This document shows positions 1 to 13,000 of a stretch of 64,000 bases of DNA, one piece after another (the first letter of the stretch is position 1; each line of letters begins with the position of its first letter). The notes under the pieces are model-generated. The model saw nothing but the letters and a program-made list of their open reading frames with translations, was not told the DNA's origin and made no database searches. The DNA comes from Reticulitermes speratus (lineage: Eukaryota; Arthropoda; Insecta; Blattodea; Rhinotermitidae), in the NCBI GenBank assembly GCA_021186555.1, contig JAJKFL010000007.1:3842501-3906500 (forward strand), written 5' to 3'. The position numbers were made by a program, and so were the translations under genes.

Positions 1-128
1 TGGCAGCGGCAGCGGCAGCGGCAGCGGCAGCGGCAGCGGCAGCGGCAGCGGTAGCGCAGCGGCAGCGGCAGCGAGTAGCGAGTAGCAGTAGTAGGTAGTA
101 GTAGTAGTAGTAGTAGTTAGTAGTGTAG

Positions 129-172
<44 letters not shown>

Positions 173-271
173 GGTTGGTGGTGGTAGTAGTGGTAGTAGT
201 AGTAGTAGTAGCATCAGCAGCAGCAGTGTGTGGCAGTGGTTGTTATTGTTGTTTATGTTTATGTTGTCATT

Positions 272-319
<48 letters not shown>

Positions 320-330
320 CATTTAATGTT
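1..330. repeat. Simple-sequence tract, GGCAGC then AGT/GGT triplets
   Basis: The window opens in a (GGCAGC)n hexamer array to about base 72 and passes into AGT/TAG/GGT triplet repeats to about base 320. Runs of Val or Ser in conceptual translations come only from the triplets and I see no gene here. This is a plain microsatellite. Confidence 0.95.
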
Positions 331-900
331 ACACAGCAAGTCAAGTTTAACATGACAACAATAAATTTTGAAAACTAAAAATTAAATATGTCATTACATT
401 TAACTAACATCATGAATAGTATGATGCAATGTTCTGTTTAAACCATCAGTCAACATTCCATTCGTAGCAGAAGAAGGATATTTTCTTTCACAATTTACCT
501 CTTTTTTCAGTTATGCCTGACCTGGTGTTCAGAACAAATGAACCCCGTGCACCAAACGGAGACAAAAACCACAGCAAACAGTGACTGACATTATTCTGAC
601 AATCAAAGTATTTGTCTGGCTGCTAGATATTCAAACAGTTCTTGGAGTCTCTGCAGTCTTATCTCCACTCCCTCCATATCCTTCACAGCATGGGGCTTGG
701 ACCAAAAGGAAATTTTCTACCTTCATAAAGAAGACACCCAAACTTACACCTATAGTAATGAAGCTTACACAGCTGCCACTTTCAGTTTATTTCTTCTGAG
801 TTATGATAAACCAACATGAAGAAGGAGGCTCCACTCCAGAATCACATGTAATCTCAAGAATCAATAGGATCACTGCAATATCAACTCCATGAACAAGTAC
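331..900. other. No clear gene; possible further RAB3GAP2 exon near 610-695 (-)
   Basis: RAB3GAP2 should continue leftwards here. On the minus strand one phase-compatible open stretch starts after a possible acceptor (pyrimidine-rich, then AAG) near 693 and reads PHAVKDMEGVEIRLQRLQELF. That loosely resembles the Leu-rich segment expected next in the family, but no good donor follows before a stop. I leave it as a weak candidate. Confidence 0.25.
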
Positions 901-1052
901 CTGTGGCGAGTTCAGATCATCAGCAACAACAGTGTTGTATGTGGGGGGTATCTCATGTTCTTGGTGAACAAACTGATAAAAGGACACAAGCCTCTGCAAC
1001 TGCTGAGCCATCTGCAGCAAAGCTTTACAGCTGTGGTCCAGAGATTCAGGAG
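901..1052 (-). CDS. RAB3GAP2: RAB3GAP2 exon 12 (last one placed)
   Basis: Acceptor TGTTTCTCAG, donor CAG|GTACTT, phase 1 to 0. It encodes [20 protein letters not shown] then [16 protein letters not shown]. The spacing and the Leu-rich helix followed by a Tyr/Phe segment fit the family, but similarity is weaker than upstream. The reading frame stays open to about 849, so a later donor is possible. Confidence 0.72.
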
Positions 1053-4000
1053 CTGAGAAACACACACAAACACTATTTCAGATTAATTTGTGAATATTTT
1101 TGATGAAGGTGTATTATAGTTAGTTATAATACCTTCCATTAATTCAAAATTTAATTTAATGTCTTCCATCAACTAAATTAACTACAGAGCTACAGCTACA
1201 TAATTCAAGTTCTGCATGTCGTGATCAAGCGAATGGCACGCCTGCTTCATACTTCAGACGTTCAGGGTACAAATTTTGGCATATGCTGTGATAGTATATG
1301 AAATAGGGCCATGACTACTCCCTTCCACACCCTATCCATTTCATTATTCAATAATCAGTGTACACAGGGTGTTTCAGTGAGGAATTTTCCATACTTTGGC
1401 ACAAAGTTCATTACGTTATATTACGTCAATACAACCAACCACACTTGTATCCAAAGGTGAACGGTTATGGAGACTATGGCGCGAGAAGTTTTAAAGAATG
1501 AGACAGACTTCAGAGCTAATCAGTTCCCTGTGGACGAGGACAGAGATGGTCCTCACAATGTTGGTTTACTCGCCATTCAACCACCTGACACGGCTGCTAG
1601 CCCAAGAATATTTTATTGAATTCAGTTGCCATTAAAGCTTTAAATTACATATTATACATTTACTGATTACCAAATATATATTAAAATTAAGAGGAATCTG
1701 TAGTTCCCTTAATGTTAACACCTGTACTTAACATATAATTAACATACAAGGAACTTAAAAGACATTGATTAAGTAAGGAAAACTGCCACTTGTTCAATAA
1801 AAATCATCTTTAGGGTTCCAAGTACTTTGCATAGCACATGCGTTGCTGTATCACATGGCTTTGTTATTGGCTCAAGGTCGAACTTGTGCAGTGTAAAGAT
1901 AACGCATCACACTAACCAGGTAAAGCACATGGAACTACAAGAAGACCACATTTTTCTCGCATCAATATTTCTGTAACCATTCAAGTTCAGATACAAGCAT
2001 TTTTGGTTTTTAACCTAAGGAACATTCTTTCAAAGTATGGCAGATTCCCCTGAAACACCCTATGCGATCTTGGCAAATGAAGACATCATTAAATAAATCA
2101 AGAATACATAAAAACACACATTCTCTCTCTCTGTCTTCAGCAGTAACTTACCTTGTTCAATCAACTTATCAACTACAATATTCACTGCAGTGGAAAGAGC
2201 ATCAGGAATTATATATTTACTGGTTGACAGCATCTCAATGGCCTGAGTGCGTATGTCATTGGTTTTCAGTTCCTGCACTGTCTGCCGCACTTCTTCAACC
2301 AACTTCTCATCATCATAGTCACCTTCCTTTAGGAAAGCCTTCAGTTTCTTGAGTAAGTGAAGGTCTCTAGCTCTTTTACTGTTTTTATCACTGTAATAAA
2401 GAAAACAGAATGGTAGTCAAATGAATGAAGGATGGAGAAAAAGATTTTAATTTTCAATTGCATTTAATATGACCAACATGGGGAAGTCTTCCTCACACTG
2501 TTAAAGAGAGTCAAGAAAATCCTTGTATTTATACAATCAAAAAGTTTGTCACCATATTCACATGGCCACTGAACACTATCTGAAGCCTCAAGTATGCGCC
2601 TTTGCATCATTTTTAAAATAAATTTCGAAATTATTTTATGTCTATGCCATGCCTCTTTCCTTGAGGCTTAATGAGAACTCTGCCTGTGTGTGCTGCATGT
2701 CTCATTTATCTCATCAATCCTTGATTTAATGACAAAAATAATATCAGTGGAAAAGATCATTATGACATTTTTTTTTTACTCTAAAACAATCCCAGAAATT
2801 TGTCCTCAAACACCTGAATAAAACATCTTCACTTAATTATAAAAACGAAATTTTATAAGTTGTTTTCTCATATGCATTTCCCCCAATTTATTTCCATAAA
2901 CTGCAAACTACTGGACTTTGATTCATATTCAGACTAAACAACAAGACAGACATCACTGAGTCAGCAATAATAAAACAGTAAAATTGAATCTAGAAGTCTG
3001 ACAAACACAGATACAGCTTGGGAACAAATGTAAATAAAATACTGGACAGCAATAAGCCCAGCATCCCCTAACTGTGAAATTAAGTTGAGAGAAATGCATA
3101 GCAAAAACAACTATAAACATATATAAGAAAGATTACCATCATGGTACACACATTATTTTTAGATATCTCTCTGTAAAGCTACAGCATGTTTCGATCAATA
3201 AAGATCGTGATCAGGGAGATGTTGTATGAATTGACAAGTGGTACTGCCAAGGTTTACATAATTTTATACTAAAAGAGTAAAATATTTACATATATTTCAT
3301 ATAAAGTACAGAAATTATATATACACACATCCTTCTTTAAAGACAATATACAGTGAAACCTCTATCCATCATTTTTCAGGGGACCGGAAAATTTGAACGA
3401 TACATACGGGAAATGATAGTACCGGGAAACCATTAAAAATTATAGATAAGAACAATTTAATGATAATTATTACTTCTTGCTGAGAAAATCTTTCATTGAC
3501 GTTTGTTTTGAGCAAACTTTACTACTCCTCAATTCAAAGTACGATTTTTCAAGGCCTAGAACACTTTCACGACCACTGTCACTCGTGCTGTGCGCATAAA
3601 AGAAAGATCTTACTTCCATCGGCGCTTCATGCGTCTCAGCAAAGCTCGCCAGCTTCTTCTTCTCCTTCTTCCCGCTCCACACTCCCGGACGTCACGAGGC
3701 TCACGCACAGCTCCTGCACTGCTTCTACACCACAGGTTGCCACGTGACTGTCCACAGAGACGTAGTCCTCGAATTTATCTTTGTTCATGCCACTGAACTT
3801 TTCCCAGTCTTGGCGGAAATCGTCGTCATCGTTGGTCAATACGACGTCACTATCGCCTGAAGATTGTCCCTGCACGTAACCAGCTTTCCGAAAACAATTT
3901 TCGATTGTCTGCTGGGTTACTTCTTGCAAGGCTGCCACAGTGTAGTGCAAAGCTTCCAACACGTTTATCTTCTTTTTCGTATCTTTGCCTGCATCCATTA

Positions 4001-7000
4001 AGCAAACAGCTGTTTGCACAAGGCGTTTTCTATAAAGCTGATTATAACAGTTTATTACCCCTAAATCAAGGGGCTGGAGCACACTTGTACAATTTGCCGG
4101 GTACCGTATGACTTTTACGTTTCTTAGAAACGATGTATCCTTTGGATGTGCGGCACAATTGTCCACAAAGAGGAGAATGTTCCTGTTTTGTGCACCCATA
4201 CTTGCGTCTAATGAACGCAGAAATGAAGAAAAAATGTCTGTGGTCATCCACGCTTTATTGTTCGCGTGGTACTTGGTGGGTAATTTTTTGACATTCTTGA
4301 AACATCGCGGTTTCGGAGATTTTCCGATAACAATCGGCACTTGTTAGTCAGTTCCATCACTGTTAACACAAAGTAAAACAGTAAGTCTGTCTTTACAGTT
4401 TTTCCCTCCATGACAAGACTCTCCTTTGAGAGCCAAGGTTCTATCAGGAAGCACGTTGTAGAAGAGCCCCGTCTCATCCGCGTTGTAAATATCACGTTGT
4501 TCATAGCCCTCCAACAAAGATGGCAGTCTTTCCAGCTACGCTTCCGTGCTTTCTCCGACTAACTTCTTGTATACTAGGCCATGCCGGTCCTTAAACCTCG
4601 CTAAACCATCGCTTCAAATTAAAAAAAAAACTATCAGTGCGGGAAAATGTTGCGTCAGGACCGTGATTTTTCAACTATTGGTGCGGGAAAACGACAGTTC
4701 GAGGAACAATGGAGGCGGGAAAAAATAGTGTTATTTATATGGGGCTAATTTCGGGACCAAATAAGGCAGACGATACATGCGGGCGAACGACGGTAACGGG
4801 AACGATGGATAGAGGTTTCACTGTATTGTCTTTTCTGCATACCTGTCTACTTTCATTTTATTTTATTTTATTATTTTCTTGGATAATTCAAGTGTTATCA
4901 AAATAACTATTACAGTACCAACACTGTTTTATTATTCTCTGGCTCTGTACAAGTGAAGCATACCGTATATAGTGATACTTCCTGTGGGTACAACAGTTCT
5001 ACTTGTAATTGTGTTAGTCTGGCGGGTTTCTGTGTTTTGTATATGAACAGTGTATCAGTTCTGGTACGTGTCCTTCACCATGTATCACTAACAGAGTTAC
5101 TAGCATGTGCTTTATTTATATTAGCTTATAAAATATTTAATGAGCCCAACTAAGGGTAGCACCTACCAAGATATGTTATGCCAAGGCAAAATAAAGAAAT
5201 TTGTGAAATATCTGTGTACACACGAGGAAGAAAACGGATTCCATTCCCTGAACTTTGTGTTCCATTTGGTATATTACATACTGGACACAGTCGAGAAACC
5301 AAATATTTGTCAGTGTAATATACCATCATCAGGGGGCCTTTATAGCGTTCAATAATTTATTTCTTTAAAACATGCAAACAGGCTGAAATAAAGACAGTGT
5401 CTTTACACAAAAGTTACCATTAGTAGGCAAAGTTAGTGGAAGTTAGCTATGAGGTGAGCTGAGGGCAAACATTCCTGACCTTTTGACCATACCACATTCT
5501 GAACCTTACACATACAAAATATGCACCAGCTACAAGCAGTCTCCATTCTTTGCCTCATACAGTTACTTTCCTTGTCAGTATCATACTACATACAAGTAGC
5601 AACATTTGCATGTCACTACAGTAGCTACCATAACACACTGGCTCCATTCAATCCATGGTTGGAAAGAGGAAACAGAGGAGGAAATAGCAACATTACATTT
5701 GTGCGTGTACTATGTTGAGAATCACAAAGCACACACATGAACACGATAACACCATAAACCTCTGATTAAAAGACTGTGAATAACGAAAAATTCACTTGTC
5801 ATAAAGCACTAAGCAAAAACAATAACAATTATAAAAAATACAGTTTTTACTGGCATGAAAAAGAATACAGTGGAATGAAACTCCAGTGAATGTTACAGAA
5901 TCAATTACAATCATTACAAATGATGAACTTAGCTAGTGCCAGCATGACAGAAGAAACAAAATTACACACCATAAATGAAACGAACATAAATACGTACCTC
6001 AGTGCTACGTGGAAAGGTACAGAGATCTCCTTTACTAAACCACTTGGATCAATAAAAACACAAGAAAAACTGGGGTCTATTGCCACCTTTCAGTGGAATG
6101 TTGTTCAGTCCCACCAGTCCATAACCGATGTATAACAGCCTGCAAGTATGAAAAGTACAACCGTATGTGTAACAGCCCAAGTATGAAGAGTACTGTCACA
6201 TGTCTGGGAATAGGACAGCATACCACACAGTTTGGGAAAACCAAAAAGAAAGTGCTGGGCAATAAAAATGTCCAGTTGCCACCATGAAGGTGCTAAATGC
6301 AGTGTCTGATAAAACATCAGGTAATCTTCAGTTCTCTTCGCAACTCAATCCTAAAAGTCAATCCAGCGCGCCGAGCGCCAGTCACATAAGTGTAAGGATT
6401 AGAACCTATGCCAAAGTAACACACGAATGTAACATGCTTGGATATTACTGAACACCTGTCACAGCTGGGTCCATGAACAAAAATTAGAGCAAAGATGATG
6501 GTAATTACTCTGACTCCAAAAATACCAATTAATGAACATTCACTCCATTCCTTGGAAAGTCAATGGTTATTCAGTTGGTCAAAAAATCCCTTGCCTTTAT
6601 GGAACATTTATGTGGGAAGGGACTGGATTCTTCTGAATATAACTGCTTTCTGAGATGTGACACCACAGAGTCTGGTATGTACAAGGTGTGGCAAAAACAG
6701 AAAGAAAATTATGTTACTAACACTTATGATTGAAAAAATTACAGAATTAAAAGCTTGTCTGTTCCCAAGTAATCCCTGTTGGCTCTAACACATTCCTCCA
6801 TTCTCTCTGTCCATGCTTGGAACATTCCTATAATCCTCTTTCAGAATGCTGTTTATGTCCTCTGTTGCAGGCTGCTGATGTGTGCTCCTTATAACTTTTC
6901 TCTGTTTCTAGAACTGAAAAAGGTTCATGAAAGGAAACCATTTTGGTGACTTGGAGCACAGGCTGGGTGTTCCATCACTGTGATTTTCTTGTGGGGCCAC

Positions 7001-10000
7001 AAATTGCTTCACTAATAAGGCTGAATGAGGATGAGCATCGTCATGATAAGGCACCTACCTATGGGGCCAGAGATTGTCTTTCACAGGACACTTTTTCTCT
7101 TAAATGGTCCAGGATATAGTTGTAAAAGTATTAGCTGACCAACTGCCCACTGGAAGATACTTCTGATGCATGATACCTTCAGTGTCAAAGAGCACAATCA
7201 AAGTCATCTTCACTGTTGAGCACAACATTCTTGCCGTTTTTGGTCCTTCAGACGAGCTCAATGGCCACTGGAAGTTGTAGTTTTGGAGTCATACTGAAAT
7301 ACTCATGACTCATCACCAGTGATGACACTGTTCACAATGTTCAGTCCTTTCCAGTTCATTCAACAAGGTCGGTGCAGATTTTGTTGCATCATTTTTGGTC
7401 ATGCATCAAAATTCTGGGCACCATCTTCACATACACTTTTCTCAAGTCCAAATCTTCTACCAAAATCATGTCAACTGATTCATTATTCATTTTCAGCAAG
7501 TCAGCCATCATTCTAATTGTCGAATGATCACTGCATACCAAATTTTAACCTCTTTCAATATCTGCATCTTTTTTTGTGTTGTTGGGTCAAATGAATTTTG
7601 GAACACTGTGCATTTTCTTCACTGTCCAAAAATCTTTTATGACACTCAGACATGTGAATGAGGCACCGTTTTCCACCATTAAAATCTGTAAACATTTCGT
7701 GAGTGTTTGTTGTGATTTTGTTGGATCTGGCTAAAAATCTGATGTTAAAGCGTGTTCTAAATTTCTCACACATTTTCCAGCATGATAAAACATGTGTTAC
7801 AAAATGGGCATCACACAAACACTGTTCATCAAATATGAACACATGAGCATTTATTGTTACCAGAAAAGACCATCGCTAAAGAAATGTTTACTCTGTTTTG
7901 ATAAAGAAGGTTGTACTGCACAAGCTAAACATTCGCTCATTTCACTTTCACCAGACCTTGTACGTACTATGTTTCAGATGTATATACTTCCCCATCATCT
8001 ACCCTGATGTTGGAGGCAGTAGCTTCCTCCAAACACTGGCATATATCTACCAGACTACAAGGTGTCACATCTTCAGTTATCTTCAAAGTTACTACTGCAA
8101 GAACTGCAAATCTCACTGGATTCATCTGGTTCAGGAAAGGAACCAGAATACATAGTACTAATCTTCTTTACTACTTTATTAGCTTCTGGAGGAACACTGT
8201 TCCATGGAGCGAATGAGTGGGTTTAGACAAATTAGCTTCTGGGGGTATACGTGCCTACATTTCTTTTCATTCTTCATTTATTATAACATTCCACAAATCC
8301 ATAAAATGTCATATGTTGGATACAGAACATGTCAACAGAAACATGTACACACTATCAACAAACAAACTTAGAAAATAGCGTAATAAGTAAAATTGTTAAA
8401 ATTTAATAATAAACATATATGGAAAACAAAACAGTCGTTCATTCCAAGTCAGGTACAAGATAGTGTTAACATACACAATAACAGAGCAATTTGGTCTCTA
8501 AAATATAGCTCTAGACAAATATGCCAAAGGGAAAGAATTTACCTAGAAAATGACATGGCTTGAGATAGTCAAATGTCCTCAACAATAAGGCTTGTGAGCA
8601 GTACAAAACAGTATAACAATTTAATAAAATAAGATATAACATTATAATATAAAATAATATTAAAAAATTGTATAAAATTTATAAAATAACATAAAAAGAC
8701 AAGTCAAAAACAAATTAAAAAATACACAACAAGCCAAATAAACTCCACATAATTCGTTATAAATATCAAGCACAAAGCATGCAACGTATTCAAGTGCTAT
8801 CCATCACATGGACCGTATTTTAAAACAACTTTTGAATTACAATCTTATTTCATTTCCTGTTAATTCATGGTCAGGATTAAATGCACCCACTCATCTTTCC
8901 ATCTACAAGGAGCAAAAAACTGAGGCTGACAGGTAAAAATTATCTGAATTGTTTAGTTTTTCCAGCTGTCATTTTTCATTACATCACATGTCACACAGGA
9001 AAACTGAAAGACTAAAATGATACCTTGCATACATATTACAAAATATATGTAAGAGTATTTTTTTATCTTGTATATTATAATGGTCAGTAGGCTAGTGCAG
9101 ACTAATTATGACGGCATGGGTAGACATAGCTTCCTTCCTTTGTGGACATACATCTGGTGGGCAGAATTTTTGTCTGACTGGGGAACTGTACCAACATTTT
9201 TTGATAGATGTTTATCATGTATTTAATAATGCTTTAAACAGTTCAAATTATATAACATAAAATGGCAGAATGATGAGTGTTGTATAAGGATAATAACTAC
9301 AATGTGCTTGGGTCAGAAACATTCAAACATGCTGTTGTTATTTAGATTATAAACAAGCTGTTAATCATAATCACCTTCCACTTTTGCTGGCTGTAAACTT
9401 GGCAACCCTAGGTCCCTGCTGCATAGCCCATATTTCTATGATACCTTGCTTAGGTACATAGATGACAAGGAACAGTGCCACTTGTGGCTGACGAACATTT
9501 TTGGAATTGATACCGTGCTGTCTTCCTTCTTCTCGTACTTCAAGCCATCCACACTGGGCATCACGATACCCTGCAAAAGCAAATTTTATATGGTACCCAC
9601 CTCATCAACATGAAGATTAAAAGTCTTCTGGGATATGAAGCCATGTAAATGGGTACATTGTTATCAACATTCTGGAGTAACTTACTACCTCCATCTTCAG
9701 GATCAAAAAAATCCCAGAAGACTTGAATCTTCATAAATATTGCTGTGAGAACCTCAAGTCTTGTACCTACCTAATTATCCAACCATCCAAAAACACATTT
9801 AGATTGATATATTTGAGATTTAATTATACTATCCAAAGGACAAAAGTATAAAACATCAAATGACGGGATGATCAGTAAATGACAAATTCGAAAATGTGGA
9901 AAAAAGTGGTCATAGACCTCATTTGAGGTACCCACTGCATTTCACGAAGACTGAGGAAAATCAAGGTAATCCTCGGTCACGATAGCCAGACAATCACCTC

Positions 10001-13000
10001 CATCTAGTGACGAGGTAAGAATGAGTAAAGCTGCACCTCCACTCCCCCATAGGCCTTTATGATGTATATAGGAAGAATATTACCAGCAGAGCCAGAAACT
10101 GGTCCAAGGTAATGGGCCCAGAACTTCTGGACATGAAGCAGGAGTGCCAACATTCAGCCACCACATCAATGAAACCAAACCCAGCCCCTTTCTGGCATTA
10201 AAAAACCACTTTCAATACACCAACAAAATGTATCCTCAGCTGGTTCCATTTAAAATACACAACCACAACCAGTTACTAACATATTTCTTTTTAATATGAC
10301 CTACAGGACTACTACACAGCTCCAATAGAAATTATGCAGAAAACTTACTGTGCAGTTGTGCAATACGTAGCATTACTGTGGCAAATTCAAAAATTAATAG
10401 TTCTGTTTGTTAACCAGTTAGTCCATAGTTTGTCCTTTACACTTGCATACCAAGATTACTACTTATTTTGAAAAAAAAAAGTTTAAAAATGATTTAATCT
10501 TCTTACCGCACAAGCATAACTAAAAATAACATTAATTTTGTTTTCAAACAATGTAAAGCACAATCCTTCATTTTTGCAACAGAACACTCTTCCACTGTTT
10601 CTTTGTGACAGAAGAGAAAAGCAGCTCTGGAAATTCAACATTCACTGAATATCTTTCCACAATCTAACTTTTGTTTTTAAATGCTTAAGCCCTCAAGTTT
10701 TCAGGCTGTCTTATACATATTTAGGTATGTACAGCAATGCAATATGCAACCCATAATCTGAACAGTGACACAAAATAGTTTACAGAAAGGAAATATTACA
10801 ATACCACATACCCTTCCACATGCGAATTGCCAGTCCTTTCAGATTATCTATCAAGACAACTCGTCCCAGGCTGTCTGACACTATAGACAAATTCCTGTTT
10901 GGAGATATCACCACCCTATCTCCATGTCTCAAAATATCGCACAGTCCAAACCTGAAAAAATAATTTGCTCCACAATAAACAATACACATAAGCCAACAAT
11001 GTGTGGAAGGCAATAACAATCAAGATTAAGTCTCCTGATTGTGACGCCACATGGTTTGGCAGATAGGTACCGTTTCAGAAGAACCTGCCACCTCCATCTG
11101 TAGCTTAACAATGGCAGCAGATTCTTCTGAAACATTGGTACCTTATGTACCAGACTAAATGTCTTAGAAGACAATACAAGAACTTCAGATCTCACTAGTA
11201 ATAATCACGTTCATGGTTTTGGACAGACAGGAGTGATGTAAGCAGTTATTTAACATGAAACTGATAAGAAATAAATATAAAATTTTAGTTGTAAAACATA
11301 AAAGACATCACACCAGTCAGTGCACCCATGTGTACGTAGGAGAACCATTAGAATGTGCCAGATGCATCTGCTCAATGTAGAATGGAGTGGTGGGCTATTC
11401 TGAACACAGTAATCAACTTGATGCTTTCATATGAGGCAGCATTCCTTGGCCAGCTGTGTGTTTTCTCAACAGGAACCACATTTCATGCAAATCTTTGTTC
11501 ACAGTGGCAGATAAAATTGGGGCCATTTATAACCAACGATGCGTTAAATAGAAAGTACTGGCCTAAAGTTATAAGATGTCCTAGATTAGTGAAAATAATA
11601 AAAACAAGTTGCATTTTGATCTTTTGGGTTATTTCACCATGTAGTCCAGCTGACACCCCATAGGCGTTACCAATGTAAGATGGATGGTTTTCAAGGAAAT
11701 GAAGATTCATCCTGTGGTCTTATTAGCTGTAACACTCTAGCCTGTATTTATTTTACTCATTTAAGGTTTATTCAGTGATACCATAAGTAGCTTATATTAT
11801 GTAATGTTGAATGATAGGATCATCAGTGAGTACCCCGAAAGGATACAGAAAGAAGACGTTGTGAGCTAATTTGAGGTACAATCCTGGCATTTGCTTGAAA
11901 GGAATGAGGAGACCTATCATAAACCTCAGTCACGACAGCAGGTCTACAGGCCAAGCTTGAATGTGCTACTGCCTAAATGCAAAGCAGTTCTACCTACTCA
12001 ACCATAACAAGTGGTTACCCTACCACACTAAATGTCACAGTCAATCAGATGACCACAGCAGTAACCTTCATAAGTAGGCTACTGGCTGAATCACTCTAGA
12101 ACCAGGTTCAACTCCTAGCAGGGGCAGAGACTACTGTCTTCTTCACAGCATCCAGACCTGCTCTTGGGCCCATCTGATGGGTACCAAGAGATCTTCCTCC
12201 AGGGATACAGCAGGCTTGAAACTGACCACTCACCTCAATCTATGCCAAAGTTACGAATGCATGGAGCTGTAACTCCACTCTATGATATATCTTTATGACT
12301 TGGTGTCTAATTGAGCACAGAGATAACTTGACCTTTTACTGCCATGACACCTAGTTCAGTACCAGGCATCACAACAATGCACCAGCATATCCAGCTCAAT
12401 CTGCCATATTCACCTTCCCCACCCATTTATTACAGGTCTAAAGGTAAAGTACGATATAAGATGGAACACTCCTGCTATACAGTACATACGATTAAACACT
12501 TTACATAAAATATAAAAACAGTTTACTTACCTACATACCATTGAAACTGGAGGTTCTATCGTAGAAATTTCATTAACTTTCTCTACAGGCCTGTTTCCCT
12601 TTCCTCGCATCCAGCCCCTGGAACATACATTTAATTCAAGAAAAATTAAGCAATATGAAAATATCAGTGTTGGTTTAGTTTAGGTTGGATTGGATTGGTT
12701 ATGTTAATACAGTTCATCTAGCTATACTGTGTAACAATAATGAGAAATGCAACTACACTGTTGTCAAAAGATTGGTACTTCAGCTTGTAAGAATACAAAA
12801 ACATATAAAATAAATCATTCATAATTCTCAAGTGTCAGTCAGTCCATTACATTAATCTTTCCACACTTGCAGGTAGAATCATGATCCAAAATTCTGAGCA
12901 CACGTACAAGACTGTCAGTTAGAATCCATCCAAGAACAAAGGTACTGGGTTTGGATCTGCAGTCAATTCTCTGCATATCATTCTACATTTTGTTAAATGG

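Noticed and set aside
175-378. Val- and Ser-rich ORF
   Set aside because: Pure triplet repeat.
5320-5345. Another hammerhead motif
   Set aside because: CATCATCAGGGGGC is present but the GAAA half and stem II are not found at the right distance.
11355-11663. 102-residue ORF
   Set aside because: It lies in a RAB3GAP2 intron, matches nothing and has no splice context.
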